A DNA stretch of 64,000 bases, taken from assembly GCA_014385025.1 (NCBI GenBank), contig JACRTB010000009.1:1-64000 (forward strand), read 5' to 3'. The notes beneath the pieces are model-generated. The model did not search any database, was not told the origin of the DNA, and was given only the letters and a program-made list of their open reading frames with translations. The translations under genes and the position numbers were made by a program. The stretch is from Yanshouia hominis (GTDB lineage Bacteria; Bacillota; Clostridia; Oscillospirales; Ruminococcaceae). Below are positions 31,395 through 40,162 of the stretch, one piece after another (positions within the stretch are counted from its first letter, which is position 1; each line of letters opens with the position of its first letter).

Positions 31395-32062
31395 ACCGTC
31401 CCATTGCAATTGCCATTGACGGTCCAGCCGCCGCGGGGAAGAGCACCGTTGCCCGCCGGCTTGCCGCCGAACTCGGATTTTTATACGTCGATACCGGTGC
31501 GCTTTACCGTGCCATTGGTTACTGCGCCCATTCGCGGGGCGTCGATCCCGGAGATTCCGCCGGAGTGGAAAAACTGCTGCCCGACATCCATATTGCTATA
31601 AAATATGTCGGCGGAGTCCAGCGTATTCTGCTCGGCGGAAAGGACGTCAGCGAAGAGATCCGCCTGCCTGAAATGTCGATGGCCGCCTCGAAGGTTTCGG
31701 CAATTCCGGCGGTTCGCGCCTACCTGCTCGAGCTGCAGCGCGATTTTGCCCGAACCGAAAGCGTCGTGATGGATGGCCGGGATATCGGCACCGTCGTTCT
31801 GCCCGGCGCCGCGGTGAAATTTTTTCTCACCGCTTCCCCTGAGGAACGCGCGAGGCGGCGGATGCTTGAATTTGCGCAGAAGGGACGGAAGGTCGATTAC
31901 AACGCCCTGCTTGCCGAGATCCGGGAGCGGGATTACAACGACTCCCACCGCGCGATTGCGCCGCTTGTTCAGGCGCCGGATGCGGTTCGCATCGACAATA
32001 CCGCGATGACGCTGGAAGAGACCGTCGCCGCAATGAAGCACAGGGTGGAGGGAAAACTCTGA
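31391..32062 (+). CDS. cmk: Cytidylate kinase
   Basis: A 223-residue P-loop kinase that makes CDP/dCDP from CMP/dCMP. It has IAIDGPAAAGKSTVARRLA as nucleotide site, FLYVDTGALYRAIG, the substrate Arg/Asp in VMDGRDIGTVVLP and the lid RARRRMLEFAQKG. It overlaps the preceding stop by four bases and its own last base is shared with plsC. Confidence 0.97.
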   Translation: MNRPIAIAIDGPAAAGKSTVARRLAAELGFLYVDTGALYRAIGYCAHSRGVDPGDSAGVEKLLPDIHIAIKYVGGVQRILLGGKDVSEEIRLPEMSMAASKVSAIPAVRAYLLELQRDFARTESVVMDGRDIGTVVLPGAAVKFFLTASPEERARRRMLEFAQKGRKVDYNALLAEIRERDYNDSHRAIAPLVQAPDAVRIDNTAMTLEETVAAMKHRVEGKL

Positions 32063-32676
32063 TGCGCTGGTTCTATCTGCTTGCCCGTTCGGTTGTCTGG
32101 GCGGCTTTTTCACTCGCCTTTTCCATCCAATACGAAGGGCGGGAGAATATTCCACAGCGCCGGGGCGGGTACATATTGGCGGGAAACCACACCTCTTATC
32201 TCGATCCGGTCGTTCTTGTCTTTCCGGTGCGGCCATGGGTCCGCTTTCTCGCCAAGGGCGAGCTGGAAAAGGGTTTCTGGGGAAAGCGACTCTTTTCGGC
32301 GCTCGGCATTGTACCGATCGACCGGGGAAGCGGAGACCTTTCGGCCATTGAACGCTGCGCCGCGCTGACCCGTGAAGGTCATGTGCTCGGCATTTTTCCG
32401 GAGGGAACCCGTTATCCGCAGGAAGCGCCCGGAAAACCGAAATCGGGGATGGCCCTGATCGCGAAGATGACCGGGGCGGACGTTCTGCCCTGCGCCGTGC
32501 GGTATCAGCGCCCGCTTCGGTTCCGCGGCAGAATTCTGGTGCGCTACGGGCGTATCATCCCGGCATCGGAGCTTGATCTCGTCGGGGACGATAACCCCCG
32601 CGCGCTGCGCCGCTGCACCAAACAGGTCTGGGGCGAAATCTTAAAGCTGCTGGAGGTACCGGAAGATGCCGGCTGA
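32062..32676 (+). CDS. plsC: 1-acyl-sn-glycerol-3-phosphate acyltransferase PlsC
   Basis: A 204-residue membrane-associated acyltransferase that makes phosphatidic acid. The catalytic HX4D motif is NHTSYLDPVV (about 50-58), the glycerol-phosphate site FPEGTRYPQ (about 111-119), with a hydrophobic N-terminus (LLARSVVWAAFSLAF). Tightly coupled to cmk and to ispH-rpsA, which overlaps its end by 11 bases. It uses acyl-ACP made by the fab operon of this window. Confidence 0.95.
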   Translation: MRWFYLLARSVVWAAFSLAFSIQYEGRENIPQRRGGYILAGNHTSYLDPVVLVFPVRPWVRFLAKGELEKGFWGKRLFSALGIVPIDRGSGDLSAIERCAALTREGHVLGIFPEGTRYPQEAPGKPKSGMALIAKMTGADVLPCAVRYQRPLRFRGRILVRYGRIIPASELDLVGDDNPRALRRCTKQVWGEILKLLEVPEDAG

Positions 32677-34633
32677 GCTGATTGTCGCGGAAACGGCGGG
32701 CTTCTGCTTTGGAGTGCAGCGGGCCGCCGACCTTGTCTTTTCCTGTCTGGATGCCGGAGAGCCGGTCTGCACCCTTGGACCGCTGATTCATAACCGGCAG
32801 TTTGTCGAAGAGCTTGCCGCGCGCGGAGTCGCTGTGGTGGAAAATCCGTCGGAGGATGCCGACAAGAGGCGGATTGTAATCCGTTCCCATGGGGTGGCGC
32901 GGTCGGTCTACGACGAGATGGATGCGCTGGGCATTCCCTATACCGACGCGACCTGCCCCTTTGTGCGGAAGATTCACCGGATCGCGGCTTCGGTCCCGGA
33001 GGACGGAATGCTGGTCGTTGTGGGGGATGAAACCCATCCCGAGGTGCAGGGGATCGTGGGCCATTGCAGGGGAGAGGTACGGGTGGTTTCATCTCCGGAG
33101 GAGATTTCGGCGATTCCCAATGAATATTTTGCACGAAAAAGCAGCCTGTTTTTTGTGTGCCAGACGACCTTTCAAAAAAATGTCTGGGAAAAATGCGCGG
33201 GAATCGCAAAAAAAGTGTGTACAAACGCAAAAATCTTTGATACAATATGTAATGCTACATCCTTGCGTCAGCAGGAGGCAGCCAGACTGGCAGAGAAATC
33301 CGACGTGATGATCGTCATCGGCGGATCGCATAGCTCCAATACGGCCAAGCTTGCGGCGATCTGCCGTCCATTTTGCAGGACGGTACAAATCGAGACTGCA
33401 TCGCAGCTTGACCCGGCGGACTTTGTGGGTGCCCGGTCGATCGCAATCACGGCGGGTGCTTCAACGCCAGCCCGTATAATTAAGGAGGTACACGAAACCA
33501 TGAGTGAGATTTTGGAAAATCAGAATCAGGAAGAGCTTAGCTTCGAAGAGATGCTCAATCAGTCTTTTAAAAGTACATACAACGGTGAGAAGGTTACCGG
33601 CGTTGTCACCAGCATCGCCCCTAACGAGATCGCTGTTGATATCGGCACCAAGCATGCCGGTTATGTGCCGCTCAGCGAGCTGACTGACGACCCCACTGCC
33701 AAACCTGAAGATATTGTGCATAAGGGGGACGAGCTCGAACTCTTGGTTGTTCGTGTCAACGATGTTGAAGGCACCGTGATGCTTTCCAAGAAGCGGCTCG
33801 ATGCCCAGGCCGGTTTCGAGAAGGTCATGGGTGCGGCCGAGACCGAAGAGGTTCTTGACGGCGTTGTTACCGAGGTCATCAAGGGCGGCGTGCTCGCTCT
33901 GACCAACGGTGTGAAGGTGTTTATCCCTGCCTCGCAGGCCACCATGTCCCGCAGTGAGCCGCTGGAAGGCCTGCTCCGTAAGCAGGTTCAGTTCAAGATT
34001 CTCGAGGTCAACCGTCAGCGCCGCCGCGCCGTTGGCTCGATCCGCGCCGTGCTGCGCGATCAGCGCAAGGAGCTTGAAGAGAAGTTCTGGGCGGAGGTTG
34101 AAATCGGCAAGCATTACACCGGAACAGTCAAGTCTCTGACCGACTACGGCGCTTTTGTCGATCTCGGCGGCGTCGATGGTATGGTGCATATTTCCGAGCT
34201 CTCCTGGGGCAAAATCAAGCATCCTTCTCAGGTTGTCAAGGTCGGCGATGTGATCGATGTCTATGTCAAGGATATTGATCCTGAGAAGAAGAAGATCTCC
34301 CTTGGCTATAAGAAGGACGAGGATAATCCGTGGACCATCCTGCAGAACAACTACTCGGTTGGACAGGTTGTTCCGGTCAAGGTTGTCTCTCTGACCGCGT
34401 TCGGTGCCTTTGCCGAGCTGATTCCCGGCATCGATGGGCTGATCCATATCAGCCAGATTTCCCGCGAGCGGGTGGGTAAGCCCTCCGATGTTCTGTCGGT
34501 TGGCCAGCAGGTCGACGTCAAGATCACTGAATTGGATTTTGAACGCCGCAGAATCAGCCTTTCGATCAAGGCGTTGCTCGAAGAGCAGCCTGAGGCGGAA
34601 GCGGAGGCCGAAGCCCCTGAAGCGGCTGAGTAA
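32666..34633 (+). CDS. Fusion: HMBPP reductase (IspH) - ribosomal protein S1
   Basis: A 655-residue fusion known from many clostridia. Residues about 1-275 are IspH, the last enzyme of the MEP isoprenoid path; the three cluster cysteines are in AGFCFGVQRA, YTDATCPFV and FDTICNATS, with SHGVARSVYD and THPEVQGIVGH. From about 279 on come four S1 RNA-binding domains (about 297-370, 383-455, 470-540, 555-630), the third and fourth with GTVKSLTDYGAFVDLGGVDG and PVKVVSLTAFGAFAELIPG. An acidic tail ends the protein. An internal ribosome site and ATG at 33500 mark the junction, so a free S1 may also be made. Confidence 0.95.
   Translation: MPAELIVAETAGFCFGVQRAADLVFSCLDAGEPVCTLGPLIHNRQFVEELAARGVAVVENPSEDADKRRIVIRSHGVARSVYDEMDALGIPYTDATCPFVRKIHRIAASVPEDGMLVVVGDETHPEVQGIVGHCRGEVRVVSSPEEISAIPNEYFARKSSLFFVCQTTFQKNVWEKCAGIAKKVCTNAKIFDTICNATSLRQQEAARLAEKSDVMIVIGGSHSSNTAKLAAICRPFCRTVQIETASQLDPADFVGARSIAITAGASTPARIIKEVHETMSEILENQNQEELSFEEMLNQSFKSTYNGEKVTGVVTSIAPNEIAVDIGTKHAGYVPLSELTDDPTAKPEDIVHKGDELELLVVRVNDVEGTVMLSKKRLDAQAGFEKVMGAAETEEVLDGVVTEVIKGGVLALTNGVKVFIPASQATMSRSEPLEGLLRKQVQFKILEVNRQRRRAVGSIRAVLRDQRKELEEKFWAEVEIGKHYTGTVKSLTDYGAFVDLGGVDGMVHISELSWGKIKHPSQVVKVGDVIDVYVKDIDPEKKKISLGYKKDEDNPWTILQNNYSVGQVVPVKVVSLTAFGAFAELIPGIDGLIHISQISRERVGKPSDVLSVGQQVDVKITELDFERRRISLSIKALLEEQPEAEAEAEAPEAAE
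33481..33502 (+). promoter_or_regulatory. Internal ribosome site and start for free S1
   Basis: TAAGGAGGTACACGAAACC lies directly before an in-frame ATG (33500, Met279) that opens the acidic linker MSEILENQNQEELSFEEM of the S1 half. The core AGGAGG is about 11 nt from the ATG, slightly long but usable. A TATAAT-like stretch (33474-33479) has no -35. Confidence 0.55.
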
Positions 34634-34652
34634 TGATCTCCTGTGCATAATG

Positions 34653-34688
34653 AAAAAGGGAGCCATCCGTATGGATGACTCCCTTTTT
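34653..34688 (+). terminator. Terminator of the ispH-rpsA operon
   Basis: Stem AAAAAGGGAG-CCATCC/GGATG-A-CTCCCTTTTT with a GTAT loop and one mismatch, the 3' arm ending in a T run. It lies 20 bp after the stop. Confidence 0.9.
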
Positions 34689-34701
34689 GCGCAATGCTTT
34701 A

Positions 34702-34734
34702 GTCATGACCACCCCTTTTAGGGGTGGTCATGAC
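34702..34734. terminator. Second hairpin between rpsA and the convergent oxidoreductase
   Basis: A perfect 15-bp stem GTCATGACCACCCCT/AGGGGTGGTCATGAC with a 3-nt loop, followed by TTTTGAAAAAATC. Palindromic, so it could serve either strand. Confidence 0.6.
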
Positions 34735-34897
34735 TTTTGAAAAAATCGCCTTAATCAGCCCATCGGCTGAGCTGTTCGAATAGATCTGATGATTTTGCCC
34801 TAAAGGGTGCCCCTAATTGCCGCTCTGAACCGGATGGTTTCCCCGTATAACCGGGATATGAAAAGCGTCGCTGAGGCAGAGGAGAAGCGGGCGGTGT

Positions 34898-35974
34898 TCA
34901 TCTCCTGTGGGCGTTGCGGCGCAGCGCCGCCGGACAGCGACTGGGATCAATCCTCCATTGACAGTCGGCGCAGCTGTAGCAGCGGTCGATCGTGCCCTCA
35001 TCGCCGGAGGACGCCTTCCGCGCCCAGTGGGGGTCGGCCAGAATTCCCCGGCCGACGGCGGCAAAATCGCAGAAACCGTTTTGAATCAGGTATTGTGCCT
35101 GACCGGGCGTACGGATCTCATTTGAGAGGATCACCGGTACCGGAGAGAGGCGTGCAAGCTTTGCGCTGTGGTAAACGACGGTATTGCAGGGAAAGTCGGG
35201 AGGAATCGAGGGGTCGGCCGCAGGCATCACCGTGCCGCGGGAGAAGTGAATCAGGTCCAGAGGAGCTTTGACGATCTCAAGCAGGTTTTCCTGCGCGGTG
35301 AAAAAATCGGGCATGTTGCAGCCGATGCGCACGGAAAGAAGCATCTGATCCCCGACCTTTTTTCGGATTGCCGCAAGCGTTTCGGTCACGATGCGTGTCC
35401 GCCCCTGTGCACTGCCGCCCGCATAACGGTCGGTGCGCCGGTTGCTTACCGCGTCGAGGAAGCGGCAGTTGAAGTAGCCATGCGTTGCATGCAGCTCAAT
35501 TCCATCGAAGCCGGCCTCCATCGCGCGCAGGGCGGCGGCGGCGTGCAGGGCTTCAATTTCCTGAATTTCCTCTATGGCTGCGGCGCGCGAGAGACGGGTG
35601 GTGTCAAAGTATTCGGGGGAGGGGCCCAGAGCAATCGAGGAAGGATCACGGGAACAAAGTCCGGCATAGCAGAGCTGGATCATTGCCGCCGCTCCGGTTT
35701 CATGGATCGCTTCGGCAAGCCTTCGCATTCCATCGATCTGTTCATCGCACCAAAGCCCGAGCATATTGGCATGCAGTTTCGCATTTTCTGCCACTGCCGT
35801 TGCCTCCACAATCACCAAGCCGGTCGAGGCGGCGGCGTCGCGGTAATGCTCAATGGAGCGGTTGGTCACCCGGCCGTCGCGGCCGTTAAGGGTATAACGC
35901 ACCATGGGGGGCATGACAATTCGGTTGGGGAAGGACCATCTGCCAATCACCATTGGGCTAAAAAGAGTGTTCAT
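34898..35974 (-). CDS. Old Yellow Enzyme-family NADH:flavin oxidoreductase
   Basis: A 358-residue TIM-barrel FMN enzyme. N-terminal SFPNRIVMPPMVRYTLNGRD, then VEATAV, AAMIQLCYAGLCSRD, GFDGIELHATHGYFNCRFLD (His-x-x-His-type substrate site) and NRRTDRYAGGS, and late FAAVGRGILADPHWARKA for FMN phosphate. The C-terminus carries CYSCADCQWRIDPSRCPA, the cysteine set that binds a 4Fe-4S cluster in the 2,4-dienoyl-CoA reductase branch, but the extra NAD(P)H-binding domain of that branch is absent. Substrate unknown. AGGAG precedes the ATG. Confidence 0.9.
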   Translation of the reverse strand: MNTLFSPMVIGRWSFPNRIVMPPMVRYTLNGRDGRVTNRSIEHYRDAAASTGLVIVEATAVAENAKLHANMLGLWCDEQIDGMRRLAEAIHETGAAAMIQLCYAGLCSRDPSSIALGPSPEYFDTTRLSRAAAIEEIQEIEALHAAAALRAMEAGFDGIELHATHGYFNCRFLDAVSNRRTDRYAGGSAQGRTRIVTETLAAIRKKVGDQMLLSVRIGCNMPDFFTAQENLLEIVKAPLDLIHFSRGTVMPAADPSIPPDFPCNTVVYHSAKLARLSPVPVILSNEIRTPGQAQYLIQNGFCDFAAVGRGILADPHWARKASSGDEGTIDRCYSCADCQWRIDPSRCPAALRRNAHRR

Positions 35975-36015
35975 CCAATCCTCTCCTTTGCGGGCGTGCC
36001 GCGGTTAGTGTTCTT

Positions 36016-36043
36016 ATTATAACAGAGTCCGACGAATTTGGAA
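36016..36043 (-). promoter_or_regulatory. Promoter of the Old Yellow Enzyme gene
   Basis: Minus strand TTCCAA (36038-36043), 16 bp, TATAAT (36016-36021), about 40 bp before the start. Confidence 0.55.
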
Positions 36044-36203
36044 ACACCATCCGTTCTGCGGGGAAGAAGCAGGAAGATTTACTCGGAAAATTTCTCCGAA
36101 CGGGAAAATGGAATTATTTCACAGAGCTTTGTGCAGGGAAGATATGATAAAATCGAAGGAAAGGAGGATGCAAAAACACAAGAAGAAAAAGGAGATGATT
36201 GAG

Positions 36204-36968
36204 ATGCTTCTCAAAAAAGGAATTTTTGGGACAGCCGCGGTCCTGACGGCCTGCTGCCTTTTGAGCCTCGGCGTCTCGGCGGCCGGGGAAATGACGGGGA
36301 AGGTGACAACAAAAACCAGCCCGCTGACCGTACGGGCATCGGCCTCCACCGAAGCACAGAAGCTGGGAAGCCTTGCAAGGGGCAGCACGGTGACGCTGAT
36401 TTCCCGCACCGGGGACTGGTGGCATGTGGAATATGAGGCGGGAAGGACCGGCTACTGCCACGCCGGATACATCACCGTTTTAGAGGACGTCGGGAGACAC
36501 ACCGCCGTTTCTCTGGCGGTTCCGGACTATAAGCAATACGATTCCCGCTGGGCGGGAGTGTTGGTGGGCGGTTCCGGGCAGACGATGAAGAGGATCGGCT
36601 GTACCACCTCTGCACTGGCCGATACCGAGAGCTACCGTACCGGCAGCGCCATTACCCCGGCACAGATGGAAAATAAGCTCACCTACACCAAGGGAGGCGC
36701 GGTTTACTGGCCAGACCATTACCAAAGCGATACTTCATCCGACTATCTGTCCGTCATTCTGCAAAATCTCAAAAACGGAAAGCCTACCATCGTGGGCGCA
36801 AAAAACTCCTCGGGGAAAGCGCATTGGGTGGTGGTAACCGGTTACGACGGCGGGGAGAAGCTGAGAGCTTCCGGCTTTTCCATCAACGATCCGGGATCGG
36901 GCAGCAGGAGCCGCCTCTCGGACCTCTTTGCGGATTATCCCAATTTCTATAAGCTGGAATATTATTGA
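36204..36968 (+). CDS. Secreted SH3b plus C39-like peptidase protein
   Basis: About 254 residues. The ATG at 36204 is chosen because AAGGAG lies 9 bp upstream and it gives a clean signal peptide (MLLKKGIFGTAAVLTACCLL to GVSAAG); the frame is open to 36108. A bacterial SH3 domain (about 30-90; PLTVRASASTEAQKLGSLAR, WWHVEYEAGRTGYCHAGYI) is followed by a C39-like cysteine peptidase domain with the Cys of RIGCTTSALAD, the His of GKAHWVVVTGYDGG and INDPGSG. SH3b domains bind cell wall; C39-like domains without a transporter often act outside the cell. Target unknown. Confidence 0.85.
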   Translation: MLLKKGIFGTAAVLTACCLLSLGVSAAGEMTGKVTTKTSPLTVRASASTEAQKLGSLARGSTVTLISRTGDWWHVEYEAGRTGYCHAGYITVLEDVGRHTAVSLAVPDYKQYDSRWAGVLVGGSGQTMKRIGCTTSALADTESYRTGSAITPAQMENKLTYTKGGAVYWPDHYQSDTSSDYLSVILQNLKNGKPTIVGAKNSSGKAHWVVVTGYDGGEKLRASGFSINDPGSGSRSRLSDLFADYPNFYKLEYY

Positions 36969-36974
36969 GAACCG

Positions 36975-37010
36975 GCAGCCCCCCTCCGGGTGCATCCGAA
37001 GGGGGGCTGC
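36975..37010 (+). terminator. Terminator after the C39-like gene
   Basis: Stem GCAGCCCCCCT.CCGGG/ATCCGAAGGGGGGCTGC with one mismatch and a G-T pair, followed by ATTTTG. It begins 7 bp after the stop. Confidence 0.75.
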
Positions 37011-37179
37011 ATCCGGAAGAATTTTGACCGCTCGCAGGAGATCCGTCTGGAGAGAATGCGGAAGAATAAAGCAGGAGGAAAAAGAGAGCGCAAGGATTCT
37101 GAAAGGAACGGCCACTTTTTGGAGATAATCAGGAAAAAACTCTAAAATCCCCGGAATTTTCAGAAAAACGGCGAAACGA

Positions 37180-37207
37180 TTGACAAATATCCACAATGTG
37201 TTATAGT
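37180..37207 (+). promoter_or_regulatory. Promoter of the potABCD operon
   Basis: TTGACA (37180-37185), 16 bp, TATAGT (37202-37207). It leaves a leader of about 170 nt before potA. Confidence 0.75.
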
Positions 37208-37386
37208 AATAGCTGTGTCTGGCATCTGGACAATCATAACACAGTGTCGTATGTACCGACTAACATTCCGGATCAGAAAACGGGATAGGAAAAAACCTTT
37301 TGCGGGTAGCGGTATGAAAAGGGCTGTGGGTCGTACTGGCGGGAAAGCCGCCACAGGACTTCAAATCCGCAAAGGGGGATGCATTT
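37208..37386 (+). other. Structured leader of the pot operon
   Basis: No reading frame with a ribosome site. It contains TGGCGG-GAAAG-CCGCCA (37342-37358), a stable stem with a GNRA-like loop, and GGACTTCAAATCC just after it. A regulatory fold is possible; no known riboswitch core was recognised. The potA ribosome site AGGGGG lies at the end. Confidence 0.4.
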
Positions 37387-38496
37387 ATGGAAAATTTAAT
37401 CGTCCTTCGGGACATTGCCGTGGATTTTGACGGAGAACGGGTGCTTAACTCGATCAATCTCGAAATCCGCGACAAGGAGTTTATCACACTGTTGGGCCCC
37501 TCGGGATGCGGCAAAACCACAACCCTGAGGATCATCGGCGGATTCGTCGAGGCCACCGCGGGTGATATTTTTTTTGACGGTGTTCGGATCAACGACCTGC
37601 CGCCCTATAGGCGTCAGGTGAACACCGTATTCCAAAGGTATGCGCTTTTTCCGCACCTGAATGTCTTCGAGAACGTGGAGTTCGGTCTCAAGATCAAGCG
37701 GGTGCCGGAATCGGAAGGCTCCGCCAATCTCATCAAAATTCCGGAAGCGGAGCGCCGGACGATGGTCAAGGAAATGCTTGAGCTCGTCGGACTCAAGGGC
37801 TTTGAGCGCCGCAATATCAACCAGCTCTCAGGCGGCCAGCAGCAGCGTGTTGCCATTGCCCGGGCGCTGGTCTGTCATCCGCGGGTCCTGCTGCTGGACG
37901 AGCCTCTCGGCGCGCTCGATCTCAAGCTGCGCAAGGAAATGCAGATTGAGCTTAAGCGGATTCAGCAGTCAACGGGCATCACCTTCGTCTATGTCACCCA
38001 CGATCAGGAGGAAGCTCTGACCATGTCCGACCGCGTGGTGGTGATGCAGGGCGGGAACATTCTCCAGATCGGTACGCCGCAGGATATTTACAATGAACCG
38101 ATCAACGCATTTGTTGCCGACTTTATTGGAGAAAGCAATATTGTCGAGGGAGTCATGCGGCGCGATTACTATGTGGAGTTCGCGGGCCGCGGCTTTGATT
38201 GCGTTGACTTCGGCTTTGACCCCGACCAGCGGGTGGATGTGGTGATCCGGCCCGAGGATATCGATATCGTCCCCGCGGAAGAGGGGATGTGGACCGGCGT
38301 GGTCGAATCGGTCGTGTTCAAGGGGGTCCACTACGAGATCGCCGTCGAGGGATGCGGACATCACTGGATTATTCATTCCACCGACTACTGTGAGCCGGGA
38401 ACCTTTGTCGGCATGAAGCTCACCCCGGATGACATCCATATCATGGATCGTGAACTGGCGGAGGAACAGGAGGCGGAAGGTGCCGATGAAGCGTAA
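37387..38496 (+). CDS. potA: Spermidine/putrescine ABC transporter ATPase PotA
   Basis: A 369-residue ATPase. Walker [17 protein letters not shown] (about 36-51), Q-loop region [20 protein letters not shown], signature [15 protein letters not shown], Walker [13 protein letters not shown] and the H-loop [15 protein letters not shown]. The C-terminal TOBE-type domain ([17 protein letters not shown]) is present. First gene of potABCD; it energises import through PotB/PotC. AGGGGG precedes the ATG. Confidence 0.95.
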   Translation: MENLIVLRDIAVDFDGERVLNSINLEIRDKEFITLLGPSGCGKTTTLRIIGGFVEATAGDIFFDGVRINDLPPYRRQVNTVFQRYALFPHLNVFENVEFGLKIKRVPESEGSANLIKIPEAERRTMVKEMLELVGLKGFERRNINQLSGGQQQRVAIARALVCHPRVLLLDEPLGALDLKLRKEMQIELKRIQQSTGITFVYVTHDQEEALTMSDRVVVMQGGNILQIGTPQDIYNEPINAFVADFIGESNIVEGVMRRDYYVEFAGRGFDCVDFGFDPDQRVDVVIRPEDIDIVPAEEGMWTGVVESVVFKGVHYEIAVEGCGHHWIIHSTDYCEPGTFVGMKLTPDDIHIMDRELAEEQEAEGADEA

Positions 38497-39313
38497 TCAT
38501 GCGGAAACTGTCCTCACCTCCGTCCCATACCTCATCTGGATGGTGGTTTTTACCGTCATACCCTTGCTGCTTGTGACCTACTTCGCTTTTACCGACGAGA
38601 CAGGCGCCCTTACCATGGCAAATCTTTCGGCGGTTCGCGAGTATGTGGCGGTTATTTTCCGGTCGATCTGGCTGGCTTTCATCGCCACGGTGCTGTGTCT
38701 CCTGATCGCGTATCCGCTCGCGTATATCATCTCGCGGGCGCCCCAGCGCCGGCAGCGGACCTATCTGCTTCTGGTCATGCTGCCGATGTGGATCAATTTT
38801 CTGCTGCGCACCTACGCGTGGATGACCCTGCTCGAGAACACCGGAATCATCAACCGGCTGCTCGGTATTTTCGGAATCGGCCCTCTGGCGATGATCAACA
38901 CACAGGGGGCGGTGGTGCTCGGCATGGTCTATAACTACCTGCCGTTCATGATTCTGCCGCTCTACTCGGTGATGACCAAAATCGAAAACGGCCTGATCGA
39001 GGCGGCGCAGGACCTCGGCGCTCCGCGCTCCACTGTTTTTTCCTCGGTGGTGCTGCCTCTTTCGATGCCCGGAGTCATGACCGGCATCACGATGGTCTTT
39101 GTTCCGGCTGTCTCCACCTTTATCATCTCCCGGATGCTCGGCGGCGGCTCGAACATGATGATCGGCGACCTGATTGAGCTGCAGTTCCTCGGCAATGCCT
39201 ATAACCCGAACCTCGGCGCAGCGATCTCGCTCGGACTGATGATCCTCATCCTGTTCTGCATGAGCATGCTCAACCAGCTCAACGAGGAGGATAAGGAGGG
39301 CATGATCATATGA
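38486..39313 (+). CDS. potB: Spermidine/putrescine ABC permease PotB
   Basis: A 275-residue permease with about six membrane segments. The start at 38486 ([20 protein letters not shown]) overlaps the end of potA by 11 bases and has AAGGTG upstream; the frame is open to 38429. The EAA loop is [30 protein letters not shown]. It forms the channel with PotC. Confidence 0.94.
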   Translation: MKRNHAETVLTSVPYLIWMVVFTVIPLLLVTYFAFTDETGALTMANLSAVREYVAVIFRSIWLAFIATVLCLLIAYPLAYIISRAPQRRQRTYLLLVMLPMWINFLLRTYAWMTLLENTGIINRLLGIFGIGPLAMINTQGAVVLGMVYNYLPFMILPLYSVMTKIENGLIEAAQDLGAPRSTVFSSVVLPLSMPGVMTGITMVFVPAVSTFIISRMLGGGSNMMIGDLIELQFLGNAYNPNLGAAISLGLMILILFCMSMLNQLNEEDKEGMII

Positions 39314-40116
39314 AAAAGCGTTCCTGGGTTAACACCGGCTACATTGGACTGGTGATGGCTTTCCTCTATGCGCCGATTGTCGTGATGGCGGTCTTTTCGT
39401 TTAATGAATCAAAGTCCCGCGCCCTCTGGACAGGCTTTACCCTCGACTGGTACAAAAAGCTCTTCACCAACGAGGTGATTCTCTCGTCCCTCGGCCACAC
39501 GCTGCTGATTGCCATTATTTCGGCAGTAATTGCAACGGTGATCGGTACGCTGGCCGCGATCGGCATCAACGCCATGGGACGCTGGATGAAGTCTCTGGTA
39601 CTCAATACCACCTATATGCCGATCATCAATCCCGAGATCGTCACCGGCGTTTCGCTGATGTTGCTTTTTGTCTTTATCCGGGACCGGATGGGGATTCCGC
39701 TTGAGATGGGATTCCTGACCCTGATCCTTGCGCACATCACCTTTTCGATCCCCTATGTGATCCTGAACGTCATCCCAAAGCTGCGGCAGATGGATAAGAA
39801 TATCTATGACGCGGCCCTTGATCTCGGCTGTAATCCGGCCATGGCCTTTCTGAAGGTCGTGATTCCCGAGATTATGCCCGGAGTCATCTCGGGCTTTCTG
39901 ATGGCCTTTACCTTTTCGCTCGATGATTTCATCATCAGCTACTTTGTCTCAGGGCCGACCTTCTCGACCCTGCCGATCACCATCTATGCGATGACCCGCA
40001 AAAAGGTCTCCCCGGAGATCAATGCTCTTTCAACCATCGTTTTTCTTGTGGTGCTCGGGGTGCTCACCCTGTCGAATTATGTGGAGGCCAAACGTGAGGC
40101 AAAAACCTCCTACTGA
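39310..40116 (+). CDS. potC: Spermidine/putrescine ABC permease PotC
   Basis: A 268-residue permease with about six membrane segments. The EAA loop is NIYDAALDLGCNPAMAFLKV followed by VIPEIMPGV, and FSLDDFIISYFVSGP is typical of PotC. It overlaps potB by four bases (ATGA). Confidence 0.95.
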   Translation: MKKRSWVNTGYIGLVMAFLYAPIVVMAVFSFNESKSRALWTGFTLDWYKKLFTNEVILSSLGHTLLIAIISAVIATVIGTLAAIGINAMGRWMKSLVLNTTYMPIINPEIVTGVSLMLLFVFIRDRMGIPLEMGFLTLILAHITFSIPYVILNVIPKLRQMDKNIYDAALDLGCNPAMAFLKVVIPEIMPGVISGFLMAFTFSLDDFIISYFVSGPTFSTLPITIYAMTRKKVSPEINALSTIVFLVVLGVLTLSNYVEAKREAKTSY

Positions 40117-40126
40117 CAGTAAGAAA

Positions 40127-40142
40127 CCCGCCGTCCGGCGGG
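40127..40142 (+). promoter_or_regulatory. Intercistronic hairpin potC-potD
   Basis: CCCGCCG-TC-CGGCGGG just after potC and upstream of the potD ribosome site AAGGAG. Such hairpins can raise the level of the binding-protein message; that role is inferred. Confidence 0.5.
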
Positions 40143-40162
40143 ATAGAAAAGGAGATAGATAA

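Noticed and set aside
37330-37386. Possible tRNA-Sec: a 6-bp D-like stem followed by GGACTTCAAATCC as in selenocysteine tRNA
   Set aside because: No T-arm, no matching acceptor arm and no room before potA. The match is short and treated as chance.
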